This document shows, piece after piece, positions 7,934 through 18,841 of a stretch of 64,000 bases of DNA. The number at the start of each line of letters is the position of its first letter. The first letter of the stretch is position 1. Made by a program: the position numbers and the translations under genes. This DNA is from Mantamonas sphyraenae. Its lineage: Eukaryota > CRuMs > Mantamonadidae. Where the stretch lies: contig JAPMXV010000002.1 in assembly GCA_026936335.1 (NCBI GenBank), positions 124,001 to 188,000 on the forward strand, given 5' to 3'. The notes under the pieces were generated by a model that was given only the letters and a program-made list of their open reading frames with translations, did no database searches and had not been told where the DNA came from.

Positions 7934-10192
7934 ATGTTTGCACGAGCGTCGGGCTTGAGGACAGCCGGCCGGGTGCAACCGATGTGTACACAGCAGTGGC
8001 AGAGAGCATTTGGCACACATGGGATGACAGGCGAACGGATGATGATGCGTGACGGAAGCGAGGCGAGGGCAAACACCAGCCAACCGCCGGTTCCGACGAA
8101 TCTCCGGCCGCAGAGTGAGGGGTTTGTGGGCCTGGGAGTCAGCACACCACAAGAGCTGGCTGCCCTGTGTAGCGAGGCACAGGTGGAAGTGGCACGGATG
8201 GCGTCTCGAGTGAAGCAACACGCACAGAAGGGCAGCGTGGAGGTGTTGGAACTGATGGATTCGATTTCAAACACAGCGTGCGTGGTGGCCGACGCATGTC
8301 ACTTTTGCCGCAACATCCACTCGAATGAAGAGTGGGTGCAAGTGTCCAGCAGGGCATTGGAACAGCTGTTGCACCAATTGGGCGAATTGAACGCCGACGT
8401 CGCCCTGCGGGATGCCTTGCAAGCCATGCTCTCCGACCCGGAATGCATGGCCCAGCTGGACGAGGACCAGCGTGCAACTGCATCATTGCTCATGGATGAT
8501 TTCATCAAGAATGGCATCCATTTGCCCAATGCCCAGCGTGCCAAGGTGGTGGAGCTCACCAACGACATTGAACACCTCAGCGCCGCCTTTCAGACCAACC
8601 TGGCCAGACCCGCTTCCCAAATCAGCATGCATGTGAACAATACGGAACGTGCCTATGGACTCGTCAATCGCAGTTCCGAGGATGCAAACGGAGGAGCGTC
8701 GCAGTTGTCATCACCACCACCACCACCATCACCACCGAAGCTGCCCATGGGTGTGCGATGGCGAACTCCAGGCGACCCCACCGACCCCATGCTGCACATA
8801 GACTTGCCACACATGCGTGTGAGCCACGAAGACTACCGACAGATCCCGTGGTTGCGCAGTGTGGTGTTTCGTGCCATGCAACGTGCACGTGTGGAGGCCA
8901 ACCAGCCCGTGCTTGCCCAATTGCTGGACCTGCGTCGCGAACGCGCAAAGATCATTGGATACGAGAGCAGCGTGCACATGGAGTTGAAGAACTCGTACAT
9001 GCAATCGCCGGCCGAGGTGATGAGCATGCTGAAGCAGTACACGTTGGCCAACCAGGAGCCTCTGCAAGAGGAACTGGCCCTCATGCGTGCGTATGTGAAC
9101 GGCGACAGTGGCGGTGGACCCCACCACCACCACCAACAGCACCAGCAGCCTCTTCGTGACTTTGACGAGAATTGGATGACTCGGATGGCACAGTCAGCCG
9201 TGCTGGCAAGGGATCAATCGCGCCCGTTGCAATTTACAGTGCACAGTGCCCTGGAGGCTGTCAAGAGGCTGTTTGACATGCTGTTTGGCATCCAATTGAA
9301 ACAGGTGGAGGCCAGCATGCCCGAAACCTGGCATCCCAGCGTGACCAAGTACGAGGTGGTGGACGAAAACGAAGGCATCATCGGCTTGCTCTACGTCGAC
9401 CTGCTGCATCGGCCGGGCAAGTACAACCACGCCGGCATGTTTACACTGCGTGGCTCCAAGATGATCAGCGATCGCGAGTACCAGTTGCCCACGGTGGCCA
9501 TGGTCATGGGCATTCCGGGCACCTCCCACGCCACTGCCATCGATTTTGACCAAACCTCCACCATCTTGCACGAGTTTGGCCATGTCATGCACGCGGTGAT
9601 GGGACGCACGCGCTATCAACATGTGTCTGGGACGCGCACAAGCCTCGATTTTGTGGAGGCCCCGTCCACCCTCATGGAAAACATGCTTCGGGACTACGAC
9701 GCCGCGAGCACACTGTTTGATGAGGTGCGTGCGTTGGAAAGGTCCAGCTTTGACACCATCATGGAAGCCACCACGATGTTCAGCACGGTCGATCGGCAGC
9801 TGCAGGTCAACCTGGCCATGCTCGACCAGCGCTTGCACACCAGCGAGACGCAGTTTTATCCCGTACGACACACACCCACAGAGGATGACCACCTCTACGA
9901 CCCTATGGCCGAGATTTGCAACGAGGTGTACAGCGAGTTTAGCCCCTTTGGCTATGGCGACCACCAATACCACACCCAGTTTGCCCATCTGGCAAACTAT
10001 GGCGGTAGCTATTATTCCTATCTGCTGTGTCGCCACATCAGCACCACCATCTGGAACGAGAAGTTTGCCCACGCGCCCCTTGACCGCGCTGTAGGCATGG
10101 AGTATCGCGACAAAGTCCTTCGTCACGGCGGCGGCAAGCATCCTCGTGATATCATGGCTGACTACGTCCCTGTCGAAATGCCCCACATGTGA
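7934..10192 (+). CDS. MIPEP: Mitochondrial intermediate peptidase (M3 metallopeptidase)
   Basis: 752 residues from MFARASGLRTAGRVQP, which looks like an arginine-bearing mitochondrial presequence; the frame is also open upstream through microsatellite sequence. The zinc site HEFGH is at residues 546-550 (DNA 9569-9583), and the third ligand is Glu575 in FVEAPSTLMEN, the normal M3-family spacing. The C-terminal third also has the family's tyrosine-rich segment (YHTQFAHLANYGGSYYSYL) that closes over substrate. Mitochondrial intermediate peptidase removes an octapeptide from a subset of imported precursors after the main processing peptidase has cut. FGHVMHAVMGRTRY favours MIP over cytosolic thimet oligopeptidase. 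Lineage-specific inserts are a Pro run (~8705-8735) and a poly-His/Gln run (~9120-9150). A single uninterrupted exon is sufficient. Confidence 0.92.
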   Translation: MFARASGLRTAGRVQPMCTQQWQRAFGTHGMTGERMMMRDGSEARANTSQPPVPTNLRPQSEGFVGLGVSTPQELAALCSEAQVEVARMASRVKQHAQKGSVEVLELMDSISNTACVVADACHFCRNIHSNEEWVQVSSRALEQLLHQLGELNADVALRDALQAMLSDPECMAQLDEDQRATASLLMDDFIKNGIHLPNAQRAKVVELTNDIEHLSAAFQTNLARPASQISMHVNNTERAYGLVNRSSEDANGGASQLSSPPPPPSPPKLPMGVRWRTPGDPTDPMLHIDLPHMRVSHEDYRQIPWLRSVVFRAMQRARVEANQPVLAQLLDLRRERAKIIGYESSVHMELKNSYMQSPAEVMSMLKQYTLANQEPLQEELALMRAYVNGDSGGGPHHHHQQHQQPLRDFDENWMTRMAQSAVLARDQSRPLQFTVHSALEAVKRLFDMLFGIQLKQVEASMPETWHPSVTKYEVVDENEGIIGLLYVDLLHRPGKYNHAGMFTLRGSKMISDREYQLPTVAMVMGIPGTSHATAIDFDQTSTILHEFGHVMHAVMGRTRYQHVSGTRTSLDFVEAPSTLMENMLRDYDAASTLFDEVRALERSSFDTIMEATTMFSTVDRQLQVNLAMLDQRLHTSETQFYPVRHTPTEDDHLYDPMAEICNEVYSEFSPFGYGDHQYHTQFAHLANYGGSYYSYLLCRHISTTIWNEKFAHAPLDRAVGMEYRDKVLRHGGGKHPRDIMADYVPVEMPHM

Positions 10193-10721
10193 AGCCGATG
10201 TGGGGCGGCGTCTGCGCTTGGCAAGCCAGGAAAAAACACCGACGACATCCGAGCGAATGGTGAGCCGTCCCCGAAATGCAAATGACCCTGTCCTTGTGTG
10301 TGTGTGTGTGCTCGTGTCTTCCAGAGATTAATTGCGTATTGTTGGAAGTCTTCTGTGTGCATGCGTGTGATTAGGATGCCCGTGGTGTACACTTTTTGCA
10401 GTGCAGCCTTGGTCGGTTCTCGGGAACTCGACATGAAATGAAGACAATCGCTCACCTTGACCACGCACGGGGACGCATGCACAGAGCACAACGGCAACGA
10501 CAAAGGCTTCGAATGGCTTCACCATTGTCGAGGCCACTGGTTTGGTGCTACAGATGTTTGTGGAGAAGCTGCATTGGCCGCAGCGTGGGAGCCCTGATCC
10601 CGAGTTTGCTTCCCCACCCAGCTCGACCACACGCGTTCACGTCGTCCTCCTCGCCTCCATCCATTCCATCTCGGGCGAATTCTTTATTCCTACACACGCT
10701 CTATGTCTCCTCGACCTGTAC
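10193..10721. other. Intergenic region upstream of the 10722 gene
   Basis: 529 bp between MIPEP and the next supported start. The plus frame of the downstream gene is open back to 10542, but that extension lacks convincing protein-like sequence. On the minus strand, an ATG at 10525 opens a 65-codon frame beginning MVKPFEAFVVAVVLCACVPV, which looks like a signal peptide, followed after 22 residues by a possible splice donor (CAAG|GTGAGC). A (GT)n-like stretch is at about 10297-10310. I see nothing else. Confidence 0.4.
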
Positions 10722-11579
10722 ATGAGCAAGAGTGAGGTGCCGCCACACTGGTACAACAACGAGCTCGTGCGGCTCAAACGCTGGCCAGCGGCCCTTCTCA
10801 AGAACTTGCTTGTGGATCCCACTCTCAAGAGCGCCTGTTTCAAGTCTGAGGTGGATGCCATGCGATCGAGCGATGTCCTTGCTGTCGAATGCTGGCATGG
10901 ACGCCGCTCGACGTTTGCTCGTCTCTCGGGCAAGCGAGGGGACGATCAGTACCACATGGACCGCGTGCGCGAGTGTTTCAGCCGCGTGCGCGACGGAGAC
11001 ATGAGTATGCTCAGCCCCATGCAACACGGACACTGCAGTCTCAATCAAGTGCGAGCCATGCTTGCCGAGAACAGGCAGGAGCAAAGCATCATGCTGGAAC
11101 GCATGTGCTCCTTCTTTCTCGAGCAGATGAGCATCAAGGAGGCTTCACATCGCCAGAACATGATGCGTCTCATCGGCAATCTGCTCGTGGAGGACGACGG
11201 TGAGCAGGAGGCAGCCAACAACCAGGTGGATGTGTCGCATGATGGGCATGCACACGACAATGACAGCCACTTGGTGGCCAAACAGCTCGACGACATCCTT
11301 CATGCGCAGCCGCAGCTGGTACAGTCCATCCTCACCGACGTGTCACCGCAACACAAACGCAAGAACACAAACGAGCACGACCACGTTCGCGACCAGTCGC
11401 ATGCAAGTCCATCACAGGTCAAGTTCAAGCATCCCAGGCCGCACAACCGTGCCACGTCGACCACAGAGTCCACCAAACGATCCCTGGAGGACGTGTATGA
11501 GTTCAACGACGACGACGACGGCGATCTGACGGAGCAACCGATCAAGCGGCAGCGAGTTGCGCCAGCGGCCGCCCAATGA
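10722..11579 (+). CDS. Unrecognised basic/acidic nuclear-looking protein
   Basis: 285 residues from MSKSEVPPHWYNNELVRLKRWP. The frame is open to an ATG at 10542, but the added 60 residues look like noncoding sequence, so I chose 10722. Residues 1-160 look folded: a tryptophan-containing N-terminal block, a Cys/His/Arg-rich middle and two helices (MLERMCSFFLEQMSIKE). Residues 165-285 are low-complexity, His/Asp/Lys-rich, ending with an acidic DDDDGDL run and PIKRQR, a plausible nuclear localisation signal. No signal peptide or membrane segment is present. I recognise no family. Its TGA (11577-11579) overlaps the ATG of the downstream LRR receptor gene. Confidence 0.65.
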   Translation: MSKSEVPPHWYNNELVRLKRWPAALLKNLLVDPTLKSACFKSEVDAMRSSDVLAVECWHGRRSTFARLSGKRGDDQYHMDRVRECFSRVRDGDMSMLSPMQHGHCSLNQVRAMLAENRQEQSIMLERMCSFFLEQMSIKEASHRQNMMRLIGNLLVEDDGEQEAANNQVDVSHDGHAHDNDSHLVAKQLDDILHAQPQLVQSILTDVSPQHKRKNTNEHDHVRDQSHASPSQVKFKHPRPHNRATSTTESTKRSLEDVYEFNDDDDGDLTEQPIKRQRVAPAAAQ

Positions 11580-14500
11580 AAACCATCTTCTGCTCTCTGC
11601 TTGCACTGGTGCTCCTTCTCAACTCTCTGTGTGGGGTCACACGGGCTGCCGTCTCGCTGGACGCCGGCATGTACAACGGCGTCCACGTGGACCTGCCCAA
11701 ACCCAGAGCAGTCGTCGAACCCGACTGGGAGGAGCACCTCGTGCAAACGGGACTCAAGCACCCAGAGGCCGCCCGTTTGCCACGCAATGTGCAAGGAGTG
11801 CCTGTGCTGGAGTACAACATGCCGTACGCCAAAGTGCTTGCGGAACGACACGCGCTGCAGGCCTTTCGAAACGCAAGCGAACGCGGCTGCTCCATAGGTT
11901 GGCAGAACGTCCACTGGCACCACCCATGCCATTGTCAATGGACAGGCATTGGATGCAACGTGCCCAGTGTCAACTCGGGCACCACTCAATTCGGTACGTG
12001 CGTGTTTGGTGTGCCACGCCCGTGTGAAACACGCTTGTGTCGCTGACCTCCAACCCGACCCCACACACACAGCCAACCAGTGCAATCCGACCACGTGCCA
12101 CAATTGCACTGTCGTTGGAATAGGCATCCAGGACAGCAACGTGCACATCCCCAACACCAACGAGCCCATCACGCCCCTCCTCTCGGGTCTCCCGAATCTG
12201 CTCCTGTTCGACGTGAGCACAGCCCTGAACTACGGCACTTCAAGCAACCAAACCCGGTACGACGAACTCACGAACCTCCTCGCCGCATCTCGATGCCCCT
12301 TTGGCATGTCCAGCGTGCCCTGGAACGCCGTGCTCAGCCACCCGTCCCTCGCCGTCTTCCGAAAGTGGCCCTCCGTGTACGACATGAAACCCACTGTCAG
12401 CGATAGCGATCTGCCCGTGTCCACCTCACTGGTGGAAATCAACCTGAGAGACGTCCAGGCATACCTGAGCAGGACGTTCTTCTCGCGAATGCCCAACCTC
12501 CAGATCCTGCGCCTGGGTCAGGCACAGTATGACAGTCCAATGCCATCGGACATGTTCGTAAGCATTCCCAATCTCCGCGCCTTTGACTTCTCCGGCGGCG
12601 AGAAACTTCCATCGCGAGCAGGAATCACGGGCCAGCTCCCGGATTCCATCCGCTCCCTCACCAAATTGGCGGAATTTCAGATCACCTTTACGGGCATCTC
12701 CATCTGGTCGGGGTTGGTCTCTCTTCAAACCATGTGCCTCATCCCTGCTCTACCTGGATCTGCGCACAAACAACTTGCGCGGAGATTTTAGTCGAGATCT
12801 CGACTCGTCATTCACCGTGCTCAACACACTGGTGCTGGCCAACAACCACCTTCGTGGTGAAATGCCCTGGAGTATCATCTCCGGTTGGACCTCGATGTCC
12901 AGTCTGGCCTTATCGCTGAACAACCTCCACGGATCGTTGGATCTCAACGCGCTGAGCAAGCTCAAGAGCTTGGAAGAGGTGTACATGCAGTTCAATGGCT
13001 TGCGTGGCATTGACGGAGACCCAGCCTTGTTGGCGACCATGCCCAGACTGGGATCGCTCAAGCTTGACGGCAACAACTTTGACGGCGGCATCGACTTTGC
13101 CCCGTTGTGTGCCATCCCATCGCTTCGGATCCTGGGGTTGGGTCTCAATCACATTGGCACCTCGTTGGAGGACAACCATTTTGAATGTCTGCTGAAGAAG
13201 ACCACCATGGAGCAGCTGTTCCTGTCCTCCACCGGATTGTCTGGCAACCTGCCCACCGATGTAGACATGTCCAACTCGCGCATGGGAGTCCTGGACATCT
13301 CCACTTGTCAGCTCACGGGTCCGCTGCCCGAGTGGATCATGCGTGGATGGGCCGCTTCCAAGACGATTCTGCTGCGTGGCAACAGGTTCGAGGGACCCAT
13401 CCCCGATGTCGACAGCACACTTGTCACTCTGGATCTGTCGCAAAACTTTCTCACCGGGCCCATTCCATCAAAGGTGTTCTCTCCTCGTCTGATCTCCCTG
13501 GAAATCAACTCCAACCAGCTCACCGGGGCCCTCGATTGGCAGGCGATCCATCGTGCACCCTTCCTCACCCGCTTGTCGCTGGCGGACAACCAGCTTACGG
13601 GCGGTGTCAACACCACTGCACTTTCCACCCACCGGTCCCTGGTCTCTGTGATTCTGTCCAACAACCCTCTGGGAGGCACCCTGGATCTTGTTCCCTTGCT
13701 CACCTCCAAAACACCCCTCAGGTACAAAGAGATGTCCCTGTCCAACGTACAGCTCACCGGCGTGTTGGACCTCACCATGTCCGACAACTTTCGCTTCATT
13801 TGGGCCAAGCTGGACCTGAGCAAGAACCAGTTCACAGGCGGCATCAAGGCATCGCGCCTTGTGTCCCATTCCACCTCGCTGACTTTGGACGACAATCCCA
13901 TGCTGCGCTTCAACGTTTCCGACATCGACCTCGACCAATCTGGCATCAGGAGCATCATGGAGTTGCACGCCTCCAACTGTGGACTCGAGGGCGAGCTCGA
14001 TCCACGCACGTTTCAGGTGCTTCCCTCCCTCACCGACCTTGACCTCAGTCACAACAAGCTCACGGGCGCCATTCCCGCCAGTTTGGGCCTGTTGACCGAT
14101 TTGATCACGTTGGATTTGTCCAACAACAGCTTCACCAGTGGATTGCCACCGGTGATGATTTCCCTTGCCTCCTTGCAGGTCATCGATTTGTCCAGCAATC
14201 CCCTCAACATGCCCGTGGAGACGGCCATTTCGTCGCTCGTGTCCTTTTCCGTCTCGTCCGTCTTCTCCATCGCATACACGGGCGGCTTCAACGGCGACAA
14301 GCAAAAGTCGCTCAGCATGCAGCGGTTGGCCCTTTCCAACTGTGGCCTCACGGGACGTTTGGACTCGCTCTCACTCACCTCGTTGGCCAACGTGACCCAC
14401 ATTGACCTGAGCCACAACCAGATCAGCGACCAGCTGCCCTCGTTTGAGGATCGAGTGGTCCTCGGCAGCGAAGTCAACCAGGTCATCGTCGTCCGCTTCC

Positions 14501-16305
14501 CAGCCACCACCATTGTCAATCTCGACGTGTCACACAATCCACTCATCACGGGCTCCCTGCCTACCTCCTACGCAACCGTACGCTCCCTGCAGAATGTGGA
14601 CGTTCGCGGCACCGGCCTGCGTGTCACGCGCATCCCATCCTTCCTCAAGCCATCCGCTTCGGAATCCTTTGCCGTACCACACCTGAACCTCACCTGCAGC
14701 ACCCTCGTGGCCACCCAGACTGGCATGCGCCTCTCTTCCGACGCCACCTTTGTCGAATATGCTAATTGCGAGTGCACCGCAGGGTTCTTTGGGCATGCGA
14801 GTGACAGAAGCACCTGTTCCGATTGCTCCCGTGTGCCCGGATGCAACTGCCGCGGCGCAGGGCGCATTTCGGGATGCTACCCACAACCAAAGAAGATCAA
14901 CAGCAGCAACAGCACCAGCAGCAGTGCCTCTTCGACGACCTCCACAGCGGCGGCTGTCAACGGCTACGACCTTTTGGTGTGTCCCGTGCAAAGTGCATGC
15001 AATCCTGACGAGACGGTGCCCTTCACGTGCCGTCAGGGCTACACCGGACGCCTGTGTTCCCAGTGTGCTTCGTCGTACTACGCCAAGGACCGACAGTGCA
15101 TCAAGTGTGCAGAGGGCTCCATTGTCCTGCTGATCGTACTCTTTGCGGTGGGGTTCATGGCAGCCGTGTTCTTTGCCTACCGCTTCCAGATGAAGAGCAA
15201 GGACGGCAAATCCAAGATCTTTGTGTTTTTCGTGCAAACCTTGTCCGTCCTCCAGGGAAGTGGACTGACGTGGAGTGAGAGTGGCGTGGCAGCGGCCATG
15301 TTCCAAGGAGCCAGCCACACCACCAGCACGTTCAACTTCTCCCTGGCCAATCTGCAGTGTCTGTCCACAGACACCTTTTTGGACTTTAAACTCACCATGT
15401 CGGTTCCCCTGCTCATTATCGCCTCTGCACTCATCCTATACGCCATTGTGCGAGCGCACCATCGTCGCCTGCCATACGGACGGGCGCCGAGCAGACAGGA
15501 AGACGTCATCCGCTGCTTCTACGTCGCCATCTTTCTGTTCTTCACATTCTACAACCAGGCAATTGTGACATCGCTGTCCATCATGAGCTGCACGCTGGTG
15601 ACGTCAAATGCCACCTTTCTGAACGCGTACCCGTGGGTGCAGTGTGCTCCTGTGGTGCCTGGCAGCGAGTATGAGGGTGTGCTCGTTGTGGGCATTCTGG
15701 GCTTCCTCATCTATGTTGTGGGCATTCCCCTCTTTGTGGTCTTTCTCATGTTCCGTTTGCGCGATGGCCAACCCGACAACGCCATCATTGTCTACCTTTC
15801 GTCAGCGTACAAGGAGGAGTTTTTCTGGTTTGAAATGGTCATCCTGGCACGCAAGCTGCTACTCGCCGTAATGGTTGTGGTGGTGCCCTTCTACGACGTC
15901 ATTGCGAGCGCCCTCGGCGTCATCATCGTGCTCCAACTCTCCATCCTCCTCAACTCACGCCTGCAGCCCTACAAGAACCATTGGGACAACGAGCTGGACA
16001 ACATATCACTCTATGTGCTGCTGTTCACCTATCTGGTTGGGTTGATGTTCTCCATGTCGCCCGTGGGTACGCTGGACGACACCCTGCTGAACACGGTGAC
16101 GATTGTGGTCATCATTGTGCAGCTTGCTGTCGCCGCCGTTCTCGTCTACTTCATTGCCACCGCAAAGCTGGAGAAGGCCGGTCAAGTGTTTCAGAAGCTG
16201 CGCGACCTGGCTGCCGACCGCAGCAGCTCCAGCTTGCTCAACGCGCGACGCACTCCGTTGCTCCACGAGGAGGACGAGAACGACGTTGCGGGACGTGGGT
16301 TTTAG
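11576..16305 (+). CDS. LRR-ectodomain multi-pass receptor-like protein
   Basis: Exon 1 is 11576-11993 and exon 2 starts at 12073; the intron 11994-12072 (79 bp, GTACGT...CACACAG, phase 1) has CTGAC at 12043-12047. The coding frame then changes near 12713-12791, either by a second 79-bp phase-2 intron (GTTGGT...TTTTAG; 1523 residues) or by one extra base (1549 residues). Domain order: signal peptide (MKTIFCSLLALVLLLNSLCG); a plant-like LRRNT motif (PCHCQWTGIGC); roughly 20-25 plant-type leucine-rich repeats; a Cys-rich EGF/laminin-like neck (GYTGRLCSQCASSYY near 15045); then about eight membrane segments, including FFWFEMVILARKL (about 15820-15860); and a short basic cytoplasmic tail. Role: probable cell-surface receptor or sensor. 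No kinase domain is present. The C-terminal chassis is shared with the 57180-64000 gene. It is convergent with Nup85, 43 bp between stops. Confidence 0.85.
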
Positions 16306-16348
16306 GCATTGCACAGTGTTTCTTGTAAACGATGATGTGATCAGTTGT

Positions 16349-18647
16349 TCATTGCTCGCCACTGGCAACCACAATGCTGCGTGCCAGGTTGCGTGTGAGT
16401 GCAAACTGGACGAGTTGCCATTCCTCGGCGTCATCGCCCGACTGTTGGTGCTCGCTTGTCACCTCTTGCAGACAGCCCATGAGGGCGTAGGTGTCCTGGA
16501 CGCCAAACACCAGTTGGTTCTGTTCCAGCATGGGCATGGACATGTTGAGCAGTCGCTTGCGAAGGACGCCGGGCAATTGGCCGTCGCGCACCAAATCCAG
16601 CAGCATTTGGCCAGCCTCTTCGTACAACTCCTCCTCACACAGCACCTGGTACTCGTGCAACTTGTACACGAAACTGAGCCACGCAGAGACGCCGTGGCTG
16701 CGATTGATGCGTGCGGACAGCACCTGGACGTCGTCCATCTCGCCATGCTCCAGCAGCTGTTGGCACGCCAGATCCACGCGTGCACTGTCCTTGGCCTTCA
16801 GAAACCACACAATGGCGTCCACGTAGCGGCCTGCCTTGAGCCTCTGCTGTCCCAACACACGGTGGATGCCCTGTGCCGTGTCGTGGAGGGTAAACTCTTC
16901 GCACACGCGCAGCAGCTTGAACGCGGTGCGTTCGGTGTCCACGCGCTGCCTCTCCACACACGCTTGGATGTACTGGCGACCCACGGTGGGGCATGCCGCG
17001 TAGTAGCGCACCGCAAGGGTCCACATGTTTGTGTCACCGCTGAGCGCATCTGCGTACTGCAGCAGAAAGTACTCGTGGAGGTTCAATCCAATGCCCAGTT
17101 GCATGTCTTCCAACACCCCGGCGTGGTGCAACAGGTCGCCCAGGTGTGCCACCATCCACCAGTCGCTAAACACATCCGTGCACATGCGCAGTGCCTCGCC
17201 CAGCTCGAAATCCAGCACATGCAGCACAATCTGGTCCTCAAAACTCACCGAGTCGGCGTTGTGCCCGTACACACGCAGACACTCGGTGGTGTAAAAGTGC
17301 ACGTCGCTACTGCTGCTGTTGGGATACCAGTAGCGCATCTGCGCCACGAGCATCATTCAGCCAGCTTTCACACACCGACTCTTCCTCCTGCTCCTGCTCC
17401 TGCTCCTGCCCCTCATCACCATCATGATCATTATCATTCTGACTGGCATCACCCACCTTGCGGCTGGCCAGCTCCTCCAGGACCTCGCGGTCGCCGCTGA
17501 GGATGCGAAAGATGAGCACAAAGTCCTTCTGCATGAAGGTCTCCTCCAGGATCTTGCGACAGTCGTCCTGCCACTTGCGCCACGATTGCAGAAACTCGGC
17601 CACGCGCTGGCCTGCAAACACGGGCATCTCCATCAGCACGGTTTCGGTGAGTGCAAACACATTCTTGCTCGGCTCCGTGTTGCTTGCCTGCGGACGCATC
17701 GAGTGTGCTGCAAGCAGATCCATTGTCTGCTCAAAGTTGCCCATCATCACAAGACGATACACAGTGGGCCAATACCACGCATGCTTCTCCACCGCCCCAC
17801 GCACCTCCAGCAGTTCGTTCACACGCTCCAACACAGGCTGTCCAAAGTGCTCCTGGTACCACACTGCCATCTCGCTCACAATCACATTCGAAGGCTGCAG
17901 GTGCACCAATTCAATCAGATGCCACAGCCGCTGCGTGGCACTCAGGCTGGCCAGCTCTCGTGCGATGCCCGCTCGTGCCTCTTCCTCCGCCTCGGCCTCC
18001 TCCGCTTCTTCCTCCTCCCCCATGTCCACACCCTCGGCATTCCGCTGCGCCTCTGTCTGCTGCAATCGCCTGTACTCCAGGTCTAGAATCGCCCTGTAGG
18101 TCACTGAAAATTGCAACAGGTCCACTGCCCCCAGCGACGATTTGTTGTTGTTGCGTCCGGCCCCGCGCCTTCCGCGACGAATCCCGCTCAGTCCGGCCTC
18201 GGCAGAAGCTTCCAACAGTTCAAGGCGTTTCTGCATGGCTGCAAACACTTGGAAGGACTCGTAGATGGCCTGTGTGTCCGCGTAGCGAGTTGTCCTCTGT
18301 GTCAGCTGCGCCTGATCGGGAACATGCGCGCTTCTTTCCCACAAAAGGTGCCCAAATGGCACATGTGGGGCGACTGATGCGACCACACATCGCCACCGCA
18401 GTCGATATCTGGTGTTTATGGATGCACCTACCCCACGTCGCTTCTGTGTAAAGATGGTGTTGTCGTTGTACACACCCAGAGTTTGGCTCCCTGTCGGCTG
18501 CTTGGTTCGCCTGCGTGACGGCTCTTCGCCACACACACCCAGTAGCAATGAGTTGCCAAGCGAAAAGCTAATGGTCATCTTGCGGTCCTTGAGCAGAGGG
18601 ACCTGCACATTGGCTGCTTCGGGAACCTCGTCTGAGTTGTTGCTCAT
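16349..18647 (-). CDS. NUP85: Nucleoporin Nup85 (Y-complex), with one-base frame break
   Basis: Exon 1 is 18647-18432 (MSNNSDEVPEAANVQVP). A phase-0 intron begins GTAGGT at 18431; the acceptor is most likely the CAG before 18311. Exon 2 runs to the TGA at 16349. The N-terminal half has a Glu/Ala run and the WPTVYRLVMMGNFEQTMDLL helix. The C-terminal half carries strong Nup85 signatures: DVHFYTTECL, SDWWMVAHLGDLLHHAGVL, EYFLLQYADAL, ERTAFKLLRVCEE, LLEQNQLVFGVQDTYALMGCL and LTRNLARSI. Nup85 is an alpha-solenoid of the Nup107-160 nuclear-pore outer ring. The frame changes at about 17351-17363; deleting one base after the TGG-CTG codons gives SWLMMLVAQMRY, which aligns without a gap to the recalled human NWYHFLVTRLLY. 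Corrected length is about 725 residues, near the family size of ~650-750. Confidence 0.88.
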
Positions 18648-18841
18648 TGAAACTTTGCACAAGCTGTCGCGTGGAGAACTGGTGGAAGCAATTGTACATG
18701 ACGAATGGAGACGACAGTGTCCGTGATGTGTGGGCCAGGGCAGCATCGCCAAGAGCGGTGGGGTGTCTTGCAGCAGAGAAAGAGAGGGAGAAAGAGATCA
18801 TTCGCGTTGAACCACCTGCCACACCCAATCTCACCCCATTC

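Noticed and set aside
7766-8221. N-terminal extension of the coiled-coil gene to 8221
   Set aside because: It runs through a CA/CCCA microsatellite and into the MIPEP coding region; MSTSAAPPPP at 7765 is the natural start.
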